Shown here piece after piece: positions 32,990 through 43,186 of a stretch of 64,000 nt of DNA. Both the position numbers and the translations under genes were made by a program. A model generated the notes under the pieces. That model was not told the DNA's origin and searched no databases. It worked only from the letters and a program-made list of their open reading frames with translations. The stretch is from Acholeplasmataceae bacterium (GTDB lineage Bacteria; Bacillota_I; Bacilli_A; Acholeplasmatales; Acholeplasmataceae), in NCBI GenBank assembly GCA_007692425.1, contig RECG01000019.1:1-64000 (forward strand), written 5' to 3'. Position 1 is the stretch's first letter, and the number at the start of each line of letters is the position of its first letter.

Positions 32990-34671
32990 TATATCACCCG
33001 CTTGAACATACGTTCGATTTCATGTTCGGAAAGTTTGATGACCGTCGGACGGCCATGTGGACACGTGTAAGGATTCTGACAACGTTTGAGGTTGGCCACC
33101 AATCCGTCGATCTCAATCCTGGATAACGGTTGGTTGGCCTTGATCGCGCCTTTGCAGCTGATGTCTTTAGCCAGACGGTCACGCAAGACCGACAAGTCGA
33201 TTTCGGTTTTTTCTTCGAGCATCGACAACATCGTCTCGATGGCGATGTCGACTTCGTCTTCGATCAGCCAGACCGGGATGCCGGTCAGCGTGACGTCGTC
33301 ATCAAAGTCGAACCCATGGGCGATGAAGACGGCACGGTGGTGCCTGATCTGGTCAAGGTCTTTATTCAGCAGGTTTAATGGATAGGGGATCATCAAGGGC
33401 CGCGTCGCCTTGACCGGATGGGCCAGCGCTTTGAAATAATGCTCGTAACGGATCCGTTCTTCAGCGGCATGCTGGTCCATCATGAACAAGCCCTCGTCAT
33501 TTTGAAAAATCAAATACGTGCCGGCATAAGTGCCGACATAATCGAAGGTCGGCAGTTTCGGGGTGTCGGCAGTGGCGGCCGGTTGATTGTCGCCACGGGT
33601 CGGTGCATCCAGGTCCAGTTGCTGGATGTGGATGTCGCCGATGGTCTCACTGGCAATCGTTTTAAGACCTTCCGGGAGCCGGTGGTTCTTTTTGAGCAGG
33701 GCGTTCTTGACCTGGTGTTCGATGTGATAGGCCAGCAGGCTCTCGTTGGCGAACTTGACTTCGGTTTTCTGGGGATGGACATTGACATCCAAAAGACTCG
33801 GATCCATCACGAGATGGATCAGGGCGATCGGATAACGGTTGACCATCAGAAAACTGTGATAGCCGTCGATGACGGCCTGGACCAGGGCGTAATTTTTGAT
33901 GGTCCTGCCGTTGACAAAGAGATGGACATCCTTCTTGCGGGCCCGGTTGATCTGCGGTGAAAGCAGATAACCGGTCAACTTGATTTTCTGGATGTCGGTT
34001 TCAAAAACGGTCATGTCCCGGGTCATGCGCGACCCGTGGATCTGGTCGATCAAGGCATAGAAGTCATTGTTGCCATAGGTTTGTTTGACCATGTTGCCAT
34101 CCATCGTCAACGTCATGCGGATGCCGGGATTGGCCAGCGCCAGACGATCAAAGATGTCGATGATGGCGTGTTTTTCAGCCTGCTCGCTCTTGATGTATTT
34201 GAAACGGGCCGGTGTATTGAAAAAGAGGTCGGTGACTTCAACGACCGTTCCTTCGTTCAAGGTCGCGGCGCCTTCGCCTTGCAGGCTGCTCCCATGATAA
34301 GTGACATAGACACCTTCGGCATCCTTCTGCCGTGTTTTCAAGGTGACCTTGCTGACAGCGGCGATGGCGGCCAGCGCTTCACCCCTGAATCCGAGGGTCG
34401 CGATATGATTGAGATCACCGGGATGGGCGATTTTGCTGGTGGCGTGACGTAAAAACGCCAGATGGGCGTCTTCGGCGTCCATGCCGCTGCCGTTATCGGT
34501 GACGATGATGGCTTTCATGCCCATCGCTTCGATGTCGACGGTGATGCGGTTGGCATTGGCGTCAATCGCGTTTTCCACGAGTTCCTTGACGATGGAGGCG
34601 GGACGGTCGACCACTTCGCCGGCGGCGATCATGTCGGCCAGTCTGGCATCCATTTGTTTGATGATCGGCAT
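32989..34671 (-). CDS. mutL: DNA mismatch repair protein MutL
   Basis: Matchmaker ATPase of mismatch repair. 560 aa, somewhat shorter than the 627-aa Bacillus protein, mostly in the linker. GHKL motifs: ELVENAIDANA, TDNGSGMD and TLGFRGEALAAIAAVS. The C-terminal endonuclease motif MDQHAAEERIRYE is intact, and CPHGRPTVIKL near the end is the zinc-site motif, so this is a nicking MutL as in organisms without MutH. TTG at 34674 precedes ATG 34671, which follows AAAGGA. Confidence 0.97.
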   Translation of the reverse strand: MPIIKQMDARLADMIAAGEVVDRPASIVKELVENAIDANANRITVDIEAMGMKAIIVTDNGSGMDAEDAHLAFLRHATSKIAHPGDLNHIATLGFRGEALAAIAAVSKVTLKTRQKDAEGVYVTYHGSSLQGEGAATLNEGTVVEVTDLFFNTPARFKYIKSEQAEKHAIIDIFDRLALANPGIRMTLTMDGNMVKQTYGNNDFYALIDQIHGSRMTRDMTVFETDIQKIKLTGYLLSPQINRARKKDVHLFVNGRTIKNYALVQAVIDGYHSFLMVNRYPIALIHLVMDPSLLDVNVHPQKTEVKFANESLLAYHIEHQVKNALLKKNHRLPEGLKTIASETIGDIHIQQLDLDAPTRGDNQPAATADTPKLPTFDYVGTYAGTYLIFQNDEGLFMMDQHAAEERIRYEHYFKALAHPVKATRPLMIPYPLNLLNKDLDQIRHHRAVFIAHGFDFDDDVTLTGIPVWLIEDEVDIAIETMLSMLEEKTEIDLSVLRDRLAKDISCKGAIKANQPLSRIEIDGLVANLKRCQNPYTCPHGRPTVIKLSEHEIERMFKRVI

Positions 34672-34683
34672 CAAATCAGTCCT

Positions 34684-37215
34684 TTACTTCTTGTTTTTCA
34701 AGCGACTCTGATAATGTTTGAGCATGATCAGGGCATCCAACGGCGTGGTCTGGTCGGTATCAAGTTTAAGCAACTCTTCAAGGATGGAGAGGTCGTCGGC
34801 ATCGACGACGTCACCATTGGCTTCTTCAAAGGCTTCATAATTGAACAAATCCAGCACGGTCCGGTTCTCTTTTTGTTCGAGTGCTTCAAGAATCTGCTTG
34901 CTGCGCGCAATCAGGCTTTTCGGCAGATGGGCCAATGAGGCGACCTGGATGCCGTATGATTTGTCGCTTGCGCCTCGTTCGACATGGTGCAGGAAGACCA
35001 TCGTGTTGTTTTCTTCCCTGGCTTTGACATTCAGATTGGTCAGACGCGAAAGACTTTGTTCAAGTACCGTCAATTCGTGATAATGGGTGGAAAAGAGGGT
35101 CTGGGCCTTGATTTTCTCATGGATGTATTCAATCATCCCCTGGGCCAGCGCCATGCCGTCATAGGTGGCGGTGCCACGGCCGATCTCGTCAAACAAGATC
35201 AGGCTCTTGTCGGTGGCGCGTATCAGGGCCTCGTTGCTTTCCACCATTTCGACCATGAAAGTCGACTTGCCGCCTGCCAGGTCATCCGATGAACCGATTC
35301 TGGTAAACAAGGCGTCATAGACGGGTAAAGCGGCGGACTCAGCAGGCACGAAACACCCGCACTGGGCCATATAGACGATGATGGCGAACATGCGCATGTA
35401 CGTTGACTTGCCGCTCATGTTGGGGCCGGTGATCAAAAAGATTTCGCCTTCTTTCATGATGACGTCGTTGGCGACAAACTGCGTGAACCGTTCCACCACG
35501 GGGTGACGGGCCTTGATGACATCAACCTGACGTTTCTCATGGAGCACCGGTCTGACAAAGCGGTGTTTTTCACTGACGATCGCCAAGGCCAGGAACGCAT
35601 CGATATCGGCAATGCGACGACTCAGTTCCTGCAGGCTGTGCGTATGGGTGGCGACATGGTCGCGGATCTCTTTGAACAAGGCGTACTCGAGCGCCATGCC
35701 CTTTTCTTTGGCATGGAGGATGTCATCTTCCTTGCTTTTGAGTTCGGGCGTGATGAAGCGCTCGCTGTTGGTCAGGGTCTGCTTGCGTTCATAACCATAT
35801 TCTTCCTTGACCAGGGCGGCGTTGCCTTTGGTAACCTCGATGTAATAACCGAAGACACGGTTGTAACCGACACGCAGGTTCTTGATGCCGGTCCGTTCTT
35901 TTTCGGTTTGTTCGAATTCAGACAACCATGACCGGCCATGGTCGTCGATGTCACGTAGCGCATCCAGGTCTTCATGCCAGCCCGGTTTGATGATGCCGCC
36001 CTCCTTGATGCTCAAGGGCGGATCGGGCATGAGTGCGGCATCAAGATGGGCGGCCAGCGCTTCATGCGCGTCCATCTCCTGCAAGACCTCATCAATCATC
36101 GGGTGATCATATTTGGCCAAGGCTTCTTTAAGTCCCGGCACCTGCAACAGCGTCTCTTTCAGCTGATAGAGGTCGCGGGCGTTGCTGGTCTGGAACGTGA
36201 CCCGGCCGATGATGCGGTTGATGTCATAAATGTAACGGAGCCGCTCCAGCACTTCTTCACGTGGCTGATAAGGCGTCAAGGCGTCAATCATGTCATAACG
36301 CCGGTTCAAGGCTTCCTGGTCGGCAAGCGGATGGTTAAGCATGCTTAAAAGACGTCTCGAGCCCATCGCGGTCTGGGTCTTGTTAAGCCAATGGGCCAGT
36401 GTCGTCTGGGTGTTGCCGGTGAAGGATTCATTGATTTCCAAATGTTTTTTGACACGGTAATCGACCGCCATGTGATGGGTGCGTTCGATGATGACAAACG
36501 GCATCAGATGATGGATGTCTTGTTTCTGGGTCTGATGCAGATAGTTCAACAGGTGGCTGGCTGCTCTTTTTTGTTCGCGGGTCAGGTTTTCCATGTATCG
36601 GGAATGGCTCAGGGTGAAGTCTCCGCTTCTCGAGACCAGACGTTCCTTGTCTTCAAGGAAGCGGACCGCGTCCTCATCGAAATGGACCGGCAGCACGACT
36701 TCGCGGATGTCAAGGCTCTGCACCCTGTCAAGCGCATCCTGGCGGGACAGTCCGTCTGTCAGAAAACTCTCGCCGGTCGAGATGTCGACATGGGTGAGCA
36801 CATAATCTTTTTCGGTCAGGATGATGCTGGCGATGAAATTGTTCGTTTTGTCATCTAATATGCCGTCTTCAAGGACGGTGCCGGGTGTGATCAGGCGGAC
36901 GACTTCACGTTTGACCAGTCCCTTGCCCGGTTCGGTCACCTGTTCGGCGATGGCGATCTTGAACCCTTTTTCAATCAATTTCTGGATGTAGGCCTTGACG
37001 GCATGGTGGGGCACGCCGCACATGGGGACCTTCGAGCCGGCATCCCTTGATGTCAAGGCGATCTCAAGCACCTTGGAGGCCAGGATGGCATCATCGAAAA
37101 ACATTTCGTAAAAATCGCCCAGTCTAAAAAAGACTATCGCGTCAGCGTAGTCTTCTTTGATATCAAGATATTGCTGCATCATCGGGGTGTAATCTTGCTT
37201 TTGTCGTGTGTCCAT
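34684..37215 (-). CDS. mutS: DNA mismatch repair protein MutS
   Basis: Recognises mismatches and small loops. 843 aa. The mismatch-reading motif FFRLGDFYEMF is near residue 30-40; the ATPase has ITGPNMSGKSTYMR and LFDEIGRGTATYDGMALAQ. The C-terminus is helical. SD AAGGGGG precedes ATG. mutS-mutL-miaA are nearly contiguous and likely co-transcribed from upstream of the 534-aa membrane protein gene. Confidence 0.98.
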   Translation of the reverse strand: MDTRQKQDYTPMMQQYLDIKEDYADAIVFFRLGDFYEMFFDDAILASKVLEIALTSRDAGSKVPMCGVPHHAVKAYIQKLIEKGFKIAIAEQVTEPGKGLVKREVVRLITPGTVLEDGILDDKTNNFIASIILTEKDYVLTHVDISTGESFLTDGLSRQDALDRVQSLDIREVVLPVHFDEDAVRFLEDKERLVSRSGDFTLSHSRYMENLTREQKRAASHLLNYLHQTQKQDIHHLMPFVIIERTHHMAVDYRVKKHLEINESFTGNTQTTLAHWLNKTQTAMGSRRLLSMLNHPLADQEALNRRYDMIDALTPYQPREEVLERLRYIYDINRIIGRVTFQTSNARDLYQLKETLLQVPGLKEALAKYDHPMIDEVLQEMDAHEALAAHLDAALMPDPPLSIKEGGIIKPGWHEDLDALRDIDDHGRSWLSEFEQTEKERTGIKNLRVGYNRVFGYYIEVTKGNAALVKEEYGYERKQTLTNSERFITPELKSKEDDILHAKEKGMALEYALFKEIRDHVATHTHSLQELSRRIADIDAFLALAIVSEKHRFVRPVLHEKRQVDVIKARHPVVERFTQFVANDVIMKEGEIFLITGPNMSGKSTYMRMFAIIVYMAQCGCFVPAESAALPVYDALFTRIGSSDDLAGGKSTFMVEMVESNEALIRATDKSLILFDEIGRGTATYDGMALAQGMIEYIHEKIKAQTLFSTHYHELTVLEQSLSRLTNLNVKAREENNTMVFLHHVERGASDKSYGIQVASLAHLPKSLIARSKQILEALEQKENRTVLDLFNYEAFEEANGDVVDADDLSILEELLKLDTDQTTPLDALIMLKHYQSRLKNKK

Positions 37216-37235
37216 GTCAAACCCCCTTGCTCAGG

Positions 37236-38840
37236 TCACATGCCGAGCATATCCAAAAGTGCATCGATCCAACCGAGCATCATGCCGATGATCGGCGTGT
37301 CTTGCATGCCGGTCAGAAGATTGTCGATGAAGGCGGCGTTGGTCGCCCGGCCGATGGCGGCGAATGCACCAAGCAGGATGAAGATGGTGCCAAAGATGAT
37401 CGCCAGCACAATCAGGATGACAAACATGACTTTGAAAAATCGTCGGGTGGCCTTGCTACCGGAACTTTCCGGTTGATAAACTTGTGGTGCCGCATCGACA
37501 GCCACGCCGATGCCAGATTGTTTCTTGAAGGCTTCGATGAAGGTTTCACGGTCGTCCGCTTCATCGTTGCGGATGATTTTCTTCAGTGTTTTGACATTGC
37601 CGTAAAACTCGGCCGAGTTTAACACGACAGGCTCTTTTCGGCCCGGGACGCCGGTGGCAGGCTTGGACTCGTCGAAATCGACCGGTGAGGCTTCGCCTTC
37701 CATGGCTTCGGCCGGATGGACGATTTCTTCAACGAGTTCACGCAAACGGCGGAGTTCTGCCACCAACTCGGAAAGATTGGTAAACACTTGATGGTCAACC
37801 TCATGGGCCTGCAGATATTGGCCCGATTGCTTGGCAACTGGTGTTTCTTGGACGGGTTCAGGTGCGTCCTCTTCCTCGACATCGTCTTTCGGGGGTGCTT
37901 CTTCAGAAGGGGTTTCGCTGACGGGTTCAGGTTTGGGTGTGGGCGTGTCCTCGGCTTCCGGTTGTTCAGCGACCTGGTCAGGCTCCATCTCGTAGACTTC
38001 CTGTGATTCAGGAACGAAATACGTTTCCTTGGTCTCCTTCGCGTTGGCCAGGATGTATTCGATGATTTCCTCTTTCTTGAGTTCGGTCGATGCCTTGATG
38101 TCATGGTCCATGGCGTAGCGCTGCATCTGCAACACGGACATGCCACGGATTTCGGTCTCCAATACATCGGTATGGGTGTTGCGTTCTTGAAGTTCGTTGA
38201 TGATGATGTTGGCCAGTTCGTTTTTCTTCAGACGACGTGGGACATCGACGCCGTATTTGGCACCGAGGTCACGGACTTCAGACAAGGTTGAACTCTTAAA
38301 GAGGACCGGTCTGAATTTTTGCTGGGTCAGTCCGTCAATCCGGCCGAAACTGTCGAAGAACAGGTCTTTGAGTTCGCGGTTATAGGTTCTGATGTTGGGA
38401 AAGACGAGTCCGGCACTTTTAACATGGTCGACGCTTTCGTCGACCAGGCGGCGGAGGTCTTTGGCCAACACACCCTTTTCAACCATATAGGAGAAAAGGT
38501 CGGTCCAGAATTCTTCTAGAAATTGCTTGTCGAGGTCGCGGTCGTCATAAAAGACCAGCAGGTTTTCCAACTGTGTTTCGGTAAACTCGGAAAACCATGA
38601 CAAGCGATAATTGAGCTCGTCAGCCAACGTCAGACGGTTCTTGCGTGTCTGGGCGACACGCTCCCTGAGGATTTCCCGCAAGACAAACATCCTGAGTTCG
38701 CGGGGAGCATTCAGGCCGATGTCATTGAAAAAAGCCTTGACCTTTTCCGCAGGCAGGTAGATGATGGTTTTCAGGACGTCATCAATCTTGACTTTCTTGT
38801 TTCCCAAATTTAGTTCTGAATCTCTGGTTAATCTTGCCAT
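37236..38840 (-). CDS. Unrecognised membrane protein with tandem SAP/Rho-N-like motifs
   Basis: 534 aa, no family recognised. Residues 1-180 are helical and charged. Two segments, 184-215 (LSEVRDLGAKYGVDVPRRLK, then KNEL) and 234-264 (SVLQMQRYAMDHDIKASTEL, then KKEEI), both follow the Lx2(A/Y)xxxxIxxxxxLxKxELI pattern of SAP/Rho-N helix-extended-helix modules, which often bind nucleic acid. Residues 270-345 are an acidic, Pro-rich disordered linker; 352-375 look coiled-coil; 469-491 are one strong membrane span; a short tail follows. The bulk is probably cytosolic. It precedes mutS by 20 nt in place of cotE of Bacillus. SD GGAGGT is strong. Confidence 0.8.
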   Translation of the reverse strand: MARLTRDSELNLGNKKVKIDDVLKTIIYLPAEKVKAFFNDIGLNAPRELRMFVLREILRERVAQTRKNRLTLADELNYRLSWFSEFTETQLENLLVFYDDRDLDKQFLEEFWTDLFSYMVEKGVLAKDLRRLVDESVDHVKSAGLVFPNIRTYNRELKDLFFDSFGRIDGLTQQKFRPVLFKSSTLSEVRDLGAKYGVDVPRRLKKNELANIIINELQERNTHTDVLETEIRGMSVLQMQRYAMDHDIKASTELKKEEIIEYILANAKETKETYFVPESQEVYEMEPDQVAEQPEAEDTPTPKPEPVSETPSEEAPPKDDVEEEDAPEPVQETPVAKQSGQYLQAHEVDHQVFTNLSELVAELRRLRELVEEIVHPAEAMEGEASPVDFDESKPATGVPGRKEPVVLNSAEFYGNVKTLKKIIRNDEADDRETFIEAFKKQSGIGVAVDAAPQVYQPESSGSKATRRFFKVMFVILIVLAIIFGTIFILLGAFAAIGRATNAAFIDNLLTGMQDTPIIGMMLGWIDALLDMLGM

Positions 38841-38927
38841 GATGCGACCTCCGTTTAATACTATCTATTTATATCTTATAATATTTCAATCATTTTATCA
38901 AATGTTTCAGGTTTTTGACAAACAAAA

Positions 38928-38944
38928 GGACGCTCGTGGCGTCC
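38928..38944 (-). terminator. Terminator after the ricA-like gene
   Basis: Minus-strand GGACGC, CACGA loop, GCGTCC then TTTTG, immediately after the stop codon. Confidence 0.75.
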
Positions 38945-39277
38945 CTATTGTTCCCAATCATCATTGATGCCGGTTTCAAGGATCTCCATGATGGCCTTCA
39001 TCATGTCATTTATATCGCTTTGTAAGGCGAAATACTCGGACATGAGCGGATAATCTTCAATCGTCTCGATCATCGTTTCAACCTGTTGTTCAAAATGCTT
39101 GACCGCTTCCTTCTTATTCATTTCGCGGGCATTGACCAACTGCTGTTGCATCTGTTTGAGCGTGTCCATCTTCACTTGGATCTCGGAATCTTGATTAATG
39201 ATCGCTTCAAGTTGGCGATATCGCCTGATAGAGGGATTTTCTCGAATCATGGCTAACAGTTTTTCTTTTTCATTCAT
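38945..39277 (-). CDS. ricA: YlbF/YmcA family protein (RicA-like)
   Basis: Helical protein of about 110 aa of the YlbF/YmcA family, whose Bacillus members RicA, RicF and RicT form an Fe-S complex that directs RNase Y to maturation of certain operon transcripts. The position right after miaB is that of ymcA (ricA) in Bacillus, and rny lies 2 kb upstream. The frame opens at 39301, but ATG 39277 follows AGGAGA and overlaps the miaB stop. No cysteine is seen, so Fe-S binding as in Bacillus is doubtful. Confidence 0.8.
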   Translation of the reverse strand: MNEKEKLLAMIRENPSIRRYRQLEAIINQDSEIQVKMDTLKQMQQQLVNAREMNKKEAVKHFEQQVETMIETIEDYPLMSEYFALQSDINDMMKAIMEILETGINDDWEQ

Positions 39278-40713
39278 ACGGTTTCTCCTAACAGGAACCA
39301 TGTCTTGGCGGTCGTGATTTTGACATCGACAATCTGACCGATCAAGGCGGAATCGCCCTTGAAGTTGACCAATTTGTTGTGTTCACTGTATCCGGCCAAT
39401 ACCTGGTCATCATATTTTGAGACGCCGTCGACCAGCACCTTGACGGTCTGACCCAGAAATCGTTTGCTGCCTGCAAGATAGGCGGCGTTGATTTTTTCAT
39501 TGAGGAGTTGTAGTCTTTCTTTCTTGCGTGCCAGCGGGGTGTCATCGTCATAGGTGGCTGCTGGCGTGCCCTCCCTTTTTGAAAAGACAAACGTGAAAGC
39601 ACCGTCGAAGCCGGCCCGTTCGACAAGGTCGAGGGTGTCTTCGAAATCCGCTTCGGTCTCGCCGGGAAAACCGACGATGATGTCGGTCGTCACGGCAATG
39701 CCGGGAACGGTTTGCTTGAGTTGGTTCAAAACGGCAAGATAACTTTCCTTGGTGTAATGCCGGTTCATTTTTTTCAAGATTTTATCCGAGCCCGACTGGA
39801 CCGGCAAATGGAAAAACGGCATGATGTGTCCGCCTTCGGCCATCGCCCTCATCGTCTTTTGGTCAAGGTCGTGGGGATGGCTTGTCATGAAACGGATGCG
39901 GGCGATGCCCGTCTTGTCCAAATCCGACAGCAAGTCACCAAACGTATAATCCTTGTCTTTGAAATCCTTGCCGTAGGCGTTGACATTCTGACCCAGCAAG
40001 GTGATTTCCTGGTAGCCTTCTTTGACCAGTTCATGCACTTCGGCCAAGATCTCATCTTTTGACCTTGAACGTTCCTTGCCGCGGGTGTAGGGGACAATGC
40101 AATACGTGCAGAACTCATCACAGCCGAACATGATGTTGACCCAGGCCTTGAAGCGGTGGCTTCTGACCTTCGGCAGGTTTTCGATGATGCCGCCTTCCTG
40201 GGAATAGACCTCGACCACCTTTTCTTTGGCGAACATGGCGGTGGCGATGTACTCAGGCAGTTTGTAGATGTTGTGGGTGCCAAAGACAAGATCGACATGG
40301 TGATACGTCTTGAGGACCCGTTCCACGACATATTCTTCCTGAGGCATGCATCCCGCCAGCGCGAGCATGAGATCCGGGTTTTTCCGTTTGTAAGCCTTGA
40401 GTCTGCCCAGTTCACCCCAGATCCGGTTTTCCGCGTTTTCGCGGATGGCACACGTGTTGATGATGATCAGATCGCTATCCATCTCATCTTGGGCAGGTGT
40501 GAAACCCATCATCTCGAGGATGCCGGCCATGGTCTCGCCGTCTGCTTCATTGCCCTGGCAGCCATAGGTCTGGATCAGGTAGGTCTTGCCCAAGCCGATT
40601 TGCTCATGGGCATCGGCCAAGTCAAAACGGACCTCCTCGGTGGTCCCTCTGCTTCTTTTTCTGGCCTTTTTCAGGTCAGGTTTGAAATAGGATTCGATGT
40701 CAATGTCTTTCAT
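39274..40713 (-). CDS. miaB: tRNA-2-methylthio-N6-dimethylallyladenosine synthase
   Basis: Radical-SAM enzyme that methylthiolates i6A37 in tRNA. 479 aa. An N-terminal UPF0004 domain with cluster Cys residues (TYGCQGNEAD, INTCAIRENA, LAGCMPQE), the radical-SAM motif CDEFCTYC, and a C-terminal TRAM domain. The N-terminal basic extension of about 50 residues is usual. SD CAGGTG. Works on the product of MiaA, which is also encoded here. Confidence 0.97.
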   Translation of the reverse strand: MKDIDIESYFKPDLKKARKRSRGTTEEVRFDLADAHEQIGLGKTYLIQTYGCQGNEADGETMAGILEMMGFTPAQDEMDSDLIIINTCAIRENAENRIWGELGRLKAYKRKNPDLMLALAGCMPQEEYVVERVLKTYHHVDLVFGTHNIYKLPEYIATAMFAKEKVVEVYSQEGGIIENLPKVRSHRFKAWVNIMFGCDEFCTYCIVPYTRGKERSRSKDEILAEVHELVKEGYQEITLLGQNVNAYGKDFKDKDYTFGDLLSDLDKTGIARIRFMTSHPHDLDQKTMRAMAEGGHIMPFFHLPVQSGSDKILKKMNRHYTKESYLAVLNQLKQTVPGIAVTTDIIVGFPGETEADFEDTLDLVERAGFDGAFTFVFSKREGTPAATYDDDTPLARKKERLQLLNEKINAAYLAGSKRFLGQTVKVLVDGVSKYDDQVLAGYSEHNKLVNFKGDSALIGQIVDVKITTAKTWFLLGETV

Positions 40714-40742
40714 GTCATCACCTGCCTGGGTCGTGCTGCTTC

Positions 40743-41504
40743 CTAATCATGCGCCATGAATCGTTGGATCCGCTCCATGGTGTGTTGAACAAGATCGATG
40801 ATGACCGCGTTGAGTTGTCTCGGTCCGGATGCGGTCTTGTTATACGTTGAATAGCCTTTGGTAAAACGTTCGATGACGATTTCCTTTTGGACGCCGATGA
40901 CCCCTTCGAGGGGACCGGTCATGCCGACATCGGTGATGTAGAGCGTACCCTTGGGCAAACGTCGGTTATCAGCGGTTTGGACATGGGTGTGCGTGCCGAC
41001 GATGACATCCACGCGGCCATCGAAGACATGGGCGAAAGCGATCTTCTCACTGGTCGCCTCAGCATGGAAATCGATGAATACGACATCGGCCTCGACCGTG
41101 TCCAGCACCTGGCTGGTCCGTGTGAACGGACAATCGAGATTGGGATTCATGAACGTCCTGCCGAGCGCGTTGATGACCAGGATGCGCTTGTTGTTATAAT
41201 TGAGCACCTGGTAGCCTTTGCCAGGGGCATCCGGATAATTGACGGGACGGACGATGTTGGCGTCTTCCAAAAACGCGAACAGCTCCTTGTTGCCCCAGAC
41301 CCAGTTACCCATGGTGAGCACATGGATGCCCATGGTCATCATGGTCTTGTATTGGTCTTGCGTGATGCCGCGGCCCGAGGCCGCGTTTTCGGCATTGGCG
41401 ATAATCAGATTGGGTTGATAGGTGGCTTTCAGCTCGGGCAGGGTGGCTTCGAGCATCTCGATGCCGGCCTTGCCGAAGATATCACCAATAAACAAAATTC
41501 TCAT
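40743..41504 (-). CDS. ymdB: YmdB-type metallophosphoesterase with a substituted active-site residue
   Basis: Homologue of Bacillus YmdB, a dimetal phosphodiesterase acting on 2',3'-cAMP/cGMP and linked to biofilm and motility control. 253 aa from ATG 41504 (AGGA 6 nt upstream; ATG 41510 is too close). Ligands Asp8, Glu39-Asn40, Asn67, FHAE and GTHTH are in place. Position 68, His in the usual GNHxW motif and thought to act as general acid, is Trp here (GNWVWGNKE). Activity may be changed. It follows rny as in Bacillus. Confidence 0.93.
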   Translation of the reverse strand: MRILFIGDIFGKAGIEMLEATLPELKATYQPNLIIANAENAASGRGITQDQYKTMMTMGIHVLTMGNWVWGNKELFAFLEDANIVRPVNYPDAPGKGYQVLNYNNKRILVINALGRTFMNPNLDCPFTRTSQVLDTVEADVVFIDFHAEATSEKIAFAHVFDGRVDVIVGTHTHVQTADNRRLPKGTLYITDVGMTGPLEGVIGVQKEIVIERFTKGYSTYNKTASGPRQLNAVIIDLVQHTMERIQRFMAHD

Positions 41505-41524
41505 AAACATTCCTTTCTAACAAA

Positions 41525-41542
41525 AAGAGGCCGAAGCCTCTT
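41525..41542 (-). terminator. UUCG-loop terminator between rny and ymdB
   Basis: Minus-strand AAGAGGC, TTCG, GCCTCTT, then TTTG. It overlaps the rny stop codon. It may reduce rather than block expression of ymdB. Confidence 0.75.
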
Positions 41543-43115
41543 ATTTGGCAACGTCGGTTGCACGGGTCTCGCGGATCACGGTGACTTTGATGGTGCCTGG
41601 ATAGGTCATCTTCTCTTCAATCTGCTCTTTGATCTCACGGGCGATCTTGAAGGTTGACAGGTCATCGATCTGCTCTGGCTTGACAAGCACGCGGATTTCC
41701 CTGCCGGCTTGGATCGCATACGATTTCTCAACGCCTGGAATGTCATTGGAAATGGTTTCCAGTTGTTCAAGACGCTTGATATAATTCTCCATCGATTCGC
41801 TTCTCGCTCCCGGACGGGCGGCGGAGAGGGCATCTGCCGCGGCAATCAAGACCGCGATGTTGCTTTCTGCATCCTTGTCGCCATGATGGGAGGCGATGGC
41901 ATCGATGACTTCTTTCGGTTCTTTGTAACGGCTGACCAGGTTGACGCCGATTTCGACGTGTCCGCCTTCGACCTCGTGGTCGACAGCCTTGCCGATGTCG
42001 TGCAACAATCCGGCACGACGGGCCAATATTTCATCTTCACCGATTTCCGCGGCCAATTTGCCTGCGAGGAAGGCGGTTTCGATTGAATGCTTCAAGACAT
42101 TTTGTCCATAACTGGTTCTGAAACTGAGACGGCCCAGCAGCTTCACCAAATCAGGGTGGATGCGGCCGATACCGGTGGTGAAGACGGCATCTTCGCCAGC
42201 TTCACGAATAAACATGTCTACCTCGACGCGGGCTTTCTCAACCACTTCTTCAATGCGTCCGGGGTGAATACGTCCGTCTGAGACGAGGGTGGTCAGGGCA
42301 CGTTTGGCGATTTCTCGACGTACCGGGTCAAAACCGCTCAACACGACCGCCTCAGGCGTATCGTCGATGATCAGGTCGACACCGGTCAACGCTTCGATGG
42401 TCCGGATGTTGCGTCCCTCGCGTCCGATGATCCGTCCCTTCATTTCGTCGTTTGGCAAATCGACGACCGAGACAGTGCGTTCCGTGGTGGTCTCGCTGGC
42501 ATACTTCTGCATGGCGAGCGAGAGCAGTTGTTTGGCACGGGTTTGTGCTTCATCCTTGGCACGATCTTCTTCATCCTTGATGTAGCCTGCGATTTCATCG
42601 GCAAGGTTTTCACGTACCCGTGACATGATGATGTCTTTGGCCTCGTCAATAGACAGGCTTGAGATCTCCATCAGTTTTGCTTCTTGTTGCTTCAATACTT
42701 CTTCCACTTTGCTATTCAATTGTTCAAGTTGTTCTTTTCGCTCATCGAGCTTTTCTTCACGCAGAGATAATGTTTCTTCGCGTTTGTCCAAATGGACGGC
42801 TCGACGGTTCAATGTTTCTTCACGCTGCGTGACCTTGTTTTCAAGGGTGACGACGACTTGTCTGCGCTCGCGCATGTCGTTTTCAAATTCCTTGCGTAAG
42901 GCGAATATTTCCTGTTTCGCCTCTAAAACACTTTCACGCTTGGCCTTCTCGGCCTCTTTTTTTCCATCTTCAACAATTTTTTCGGCTTGTTGGCGCGCTT
43001 TCTTCAGGCCATGTTCGCGATGCCAAACGCGAATGAGATAGCCCAAGACAAACGTACCGGCTGCTAGCAAAATGGAGATGATGATTGATACATCGGTGAA
43101 TGCTATGGTTAACAT
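41541..43115 (-). CDS. rny: Ribonuclease Y
   Basis: Membrane-anchored endoribonuclease that starts mRNA decay. 524 aa: one N-terminal span (about 8-28), a long coiled coil (30-180), a KH domain with [17 protein letters not shown], and an HD domain with [12 protein letters not shown] and an IASHHGD segment. The frame opens at 43175 but ATG 43115 follows GGAGGTG and gives the canonical N-terminus. It has its own strong promoter. Confidence 0.98.
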   Translation of the reverse strand: MLTIAFTDVSIIISILLAAGTFVLGYLIRVWHREHGLKKARQQAEKIVEDGKKEAEKAKRESVLEAKQEIFALRKEFENDMRERRQVVVTLENKVTQREETLNRRAVHLDKREETLSLREEKLDERKEQLEQLNSKVEEVLKQQEAKLMEISSLSIDEAKDIIMSRVRENLADEIAGYIKDEEDRAKDEAQTRAKQLLSLAMQKYASETTTERTVSVVDLPNDEMKGRIIGREGRNIRTIEALTGVDLIIDDTPEAVVLSGFDPVRREIAKRALTTLVSDGRIHPGRIEEVVEKARVEVDMFIREAGEDAVFTTGIGRIHPDLVKLLGRLSFRTSYGQNVLKHSIETAFLAGKLAAEIGEDEILARRAGLLHDIGKAVDHEVEGGHVEIGVNLVSRYKEPKEVIDAIASHHGDKDAESNIAVLIAAADALSAARPGARSESMENYIKRLEQLETISNDIPGVEKSYAIQAGREIRVLVKPEQIDDLSTFKIAREIKEQIEEKMTYPGTIKVTVIRETRATDVAK

Positions 43116-43186
43116 TCTAACACCTCCATTTATTTGATTGTAACGACTGGCTGACTCAAAATGATTGGACTTCAAGTCACTTTAAT

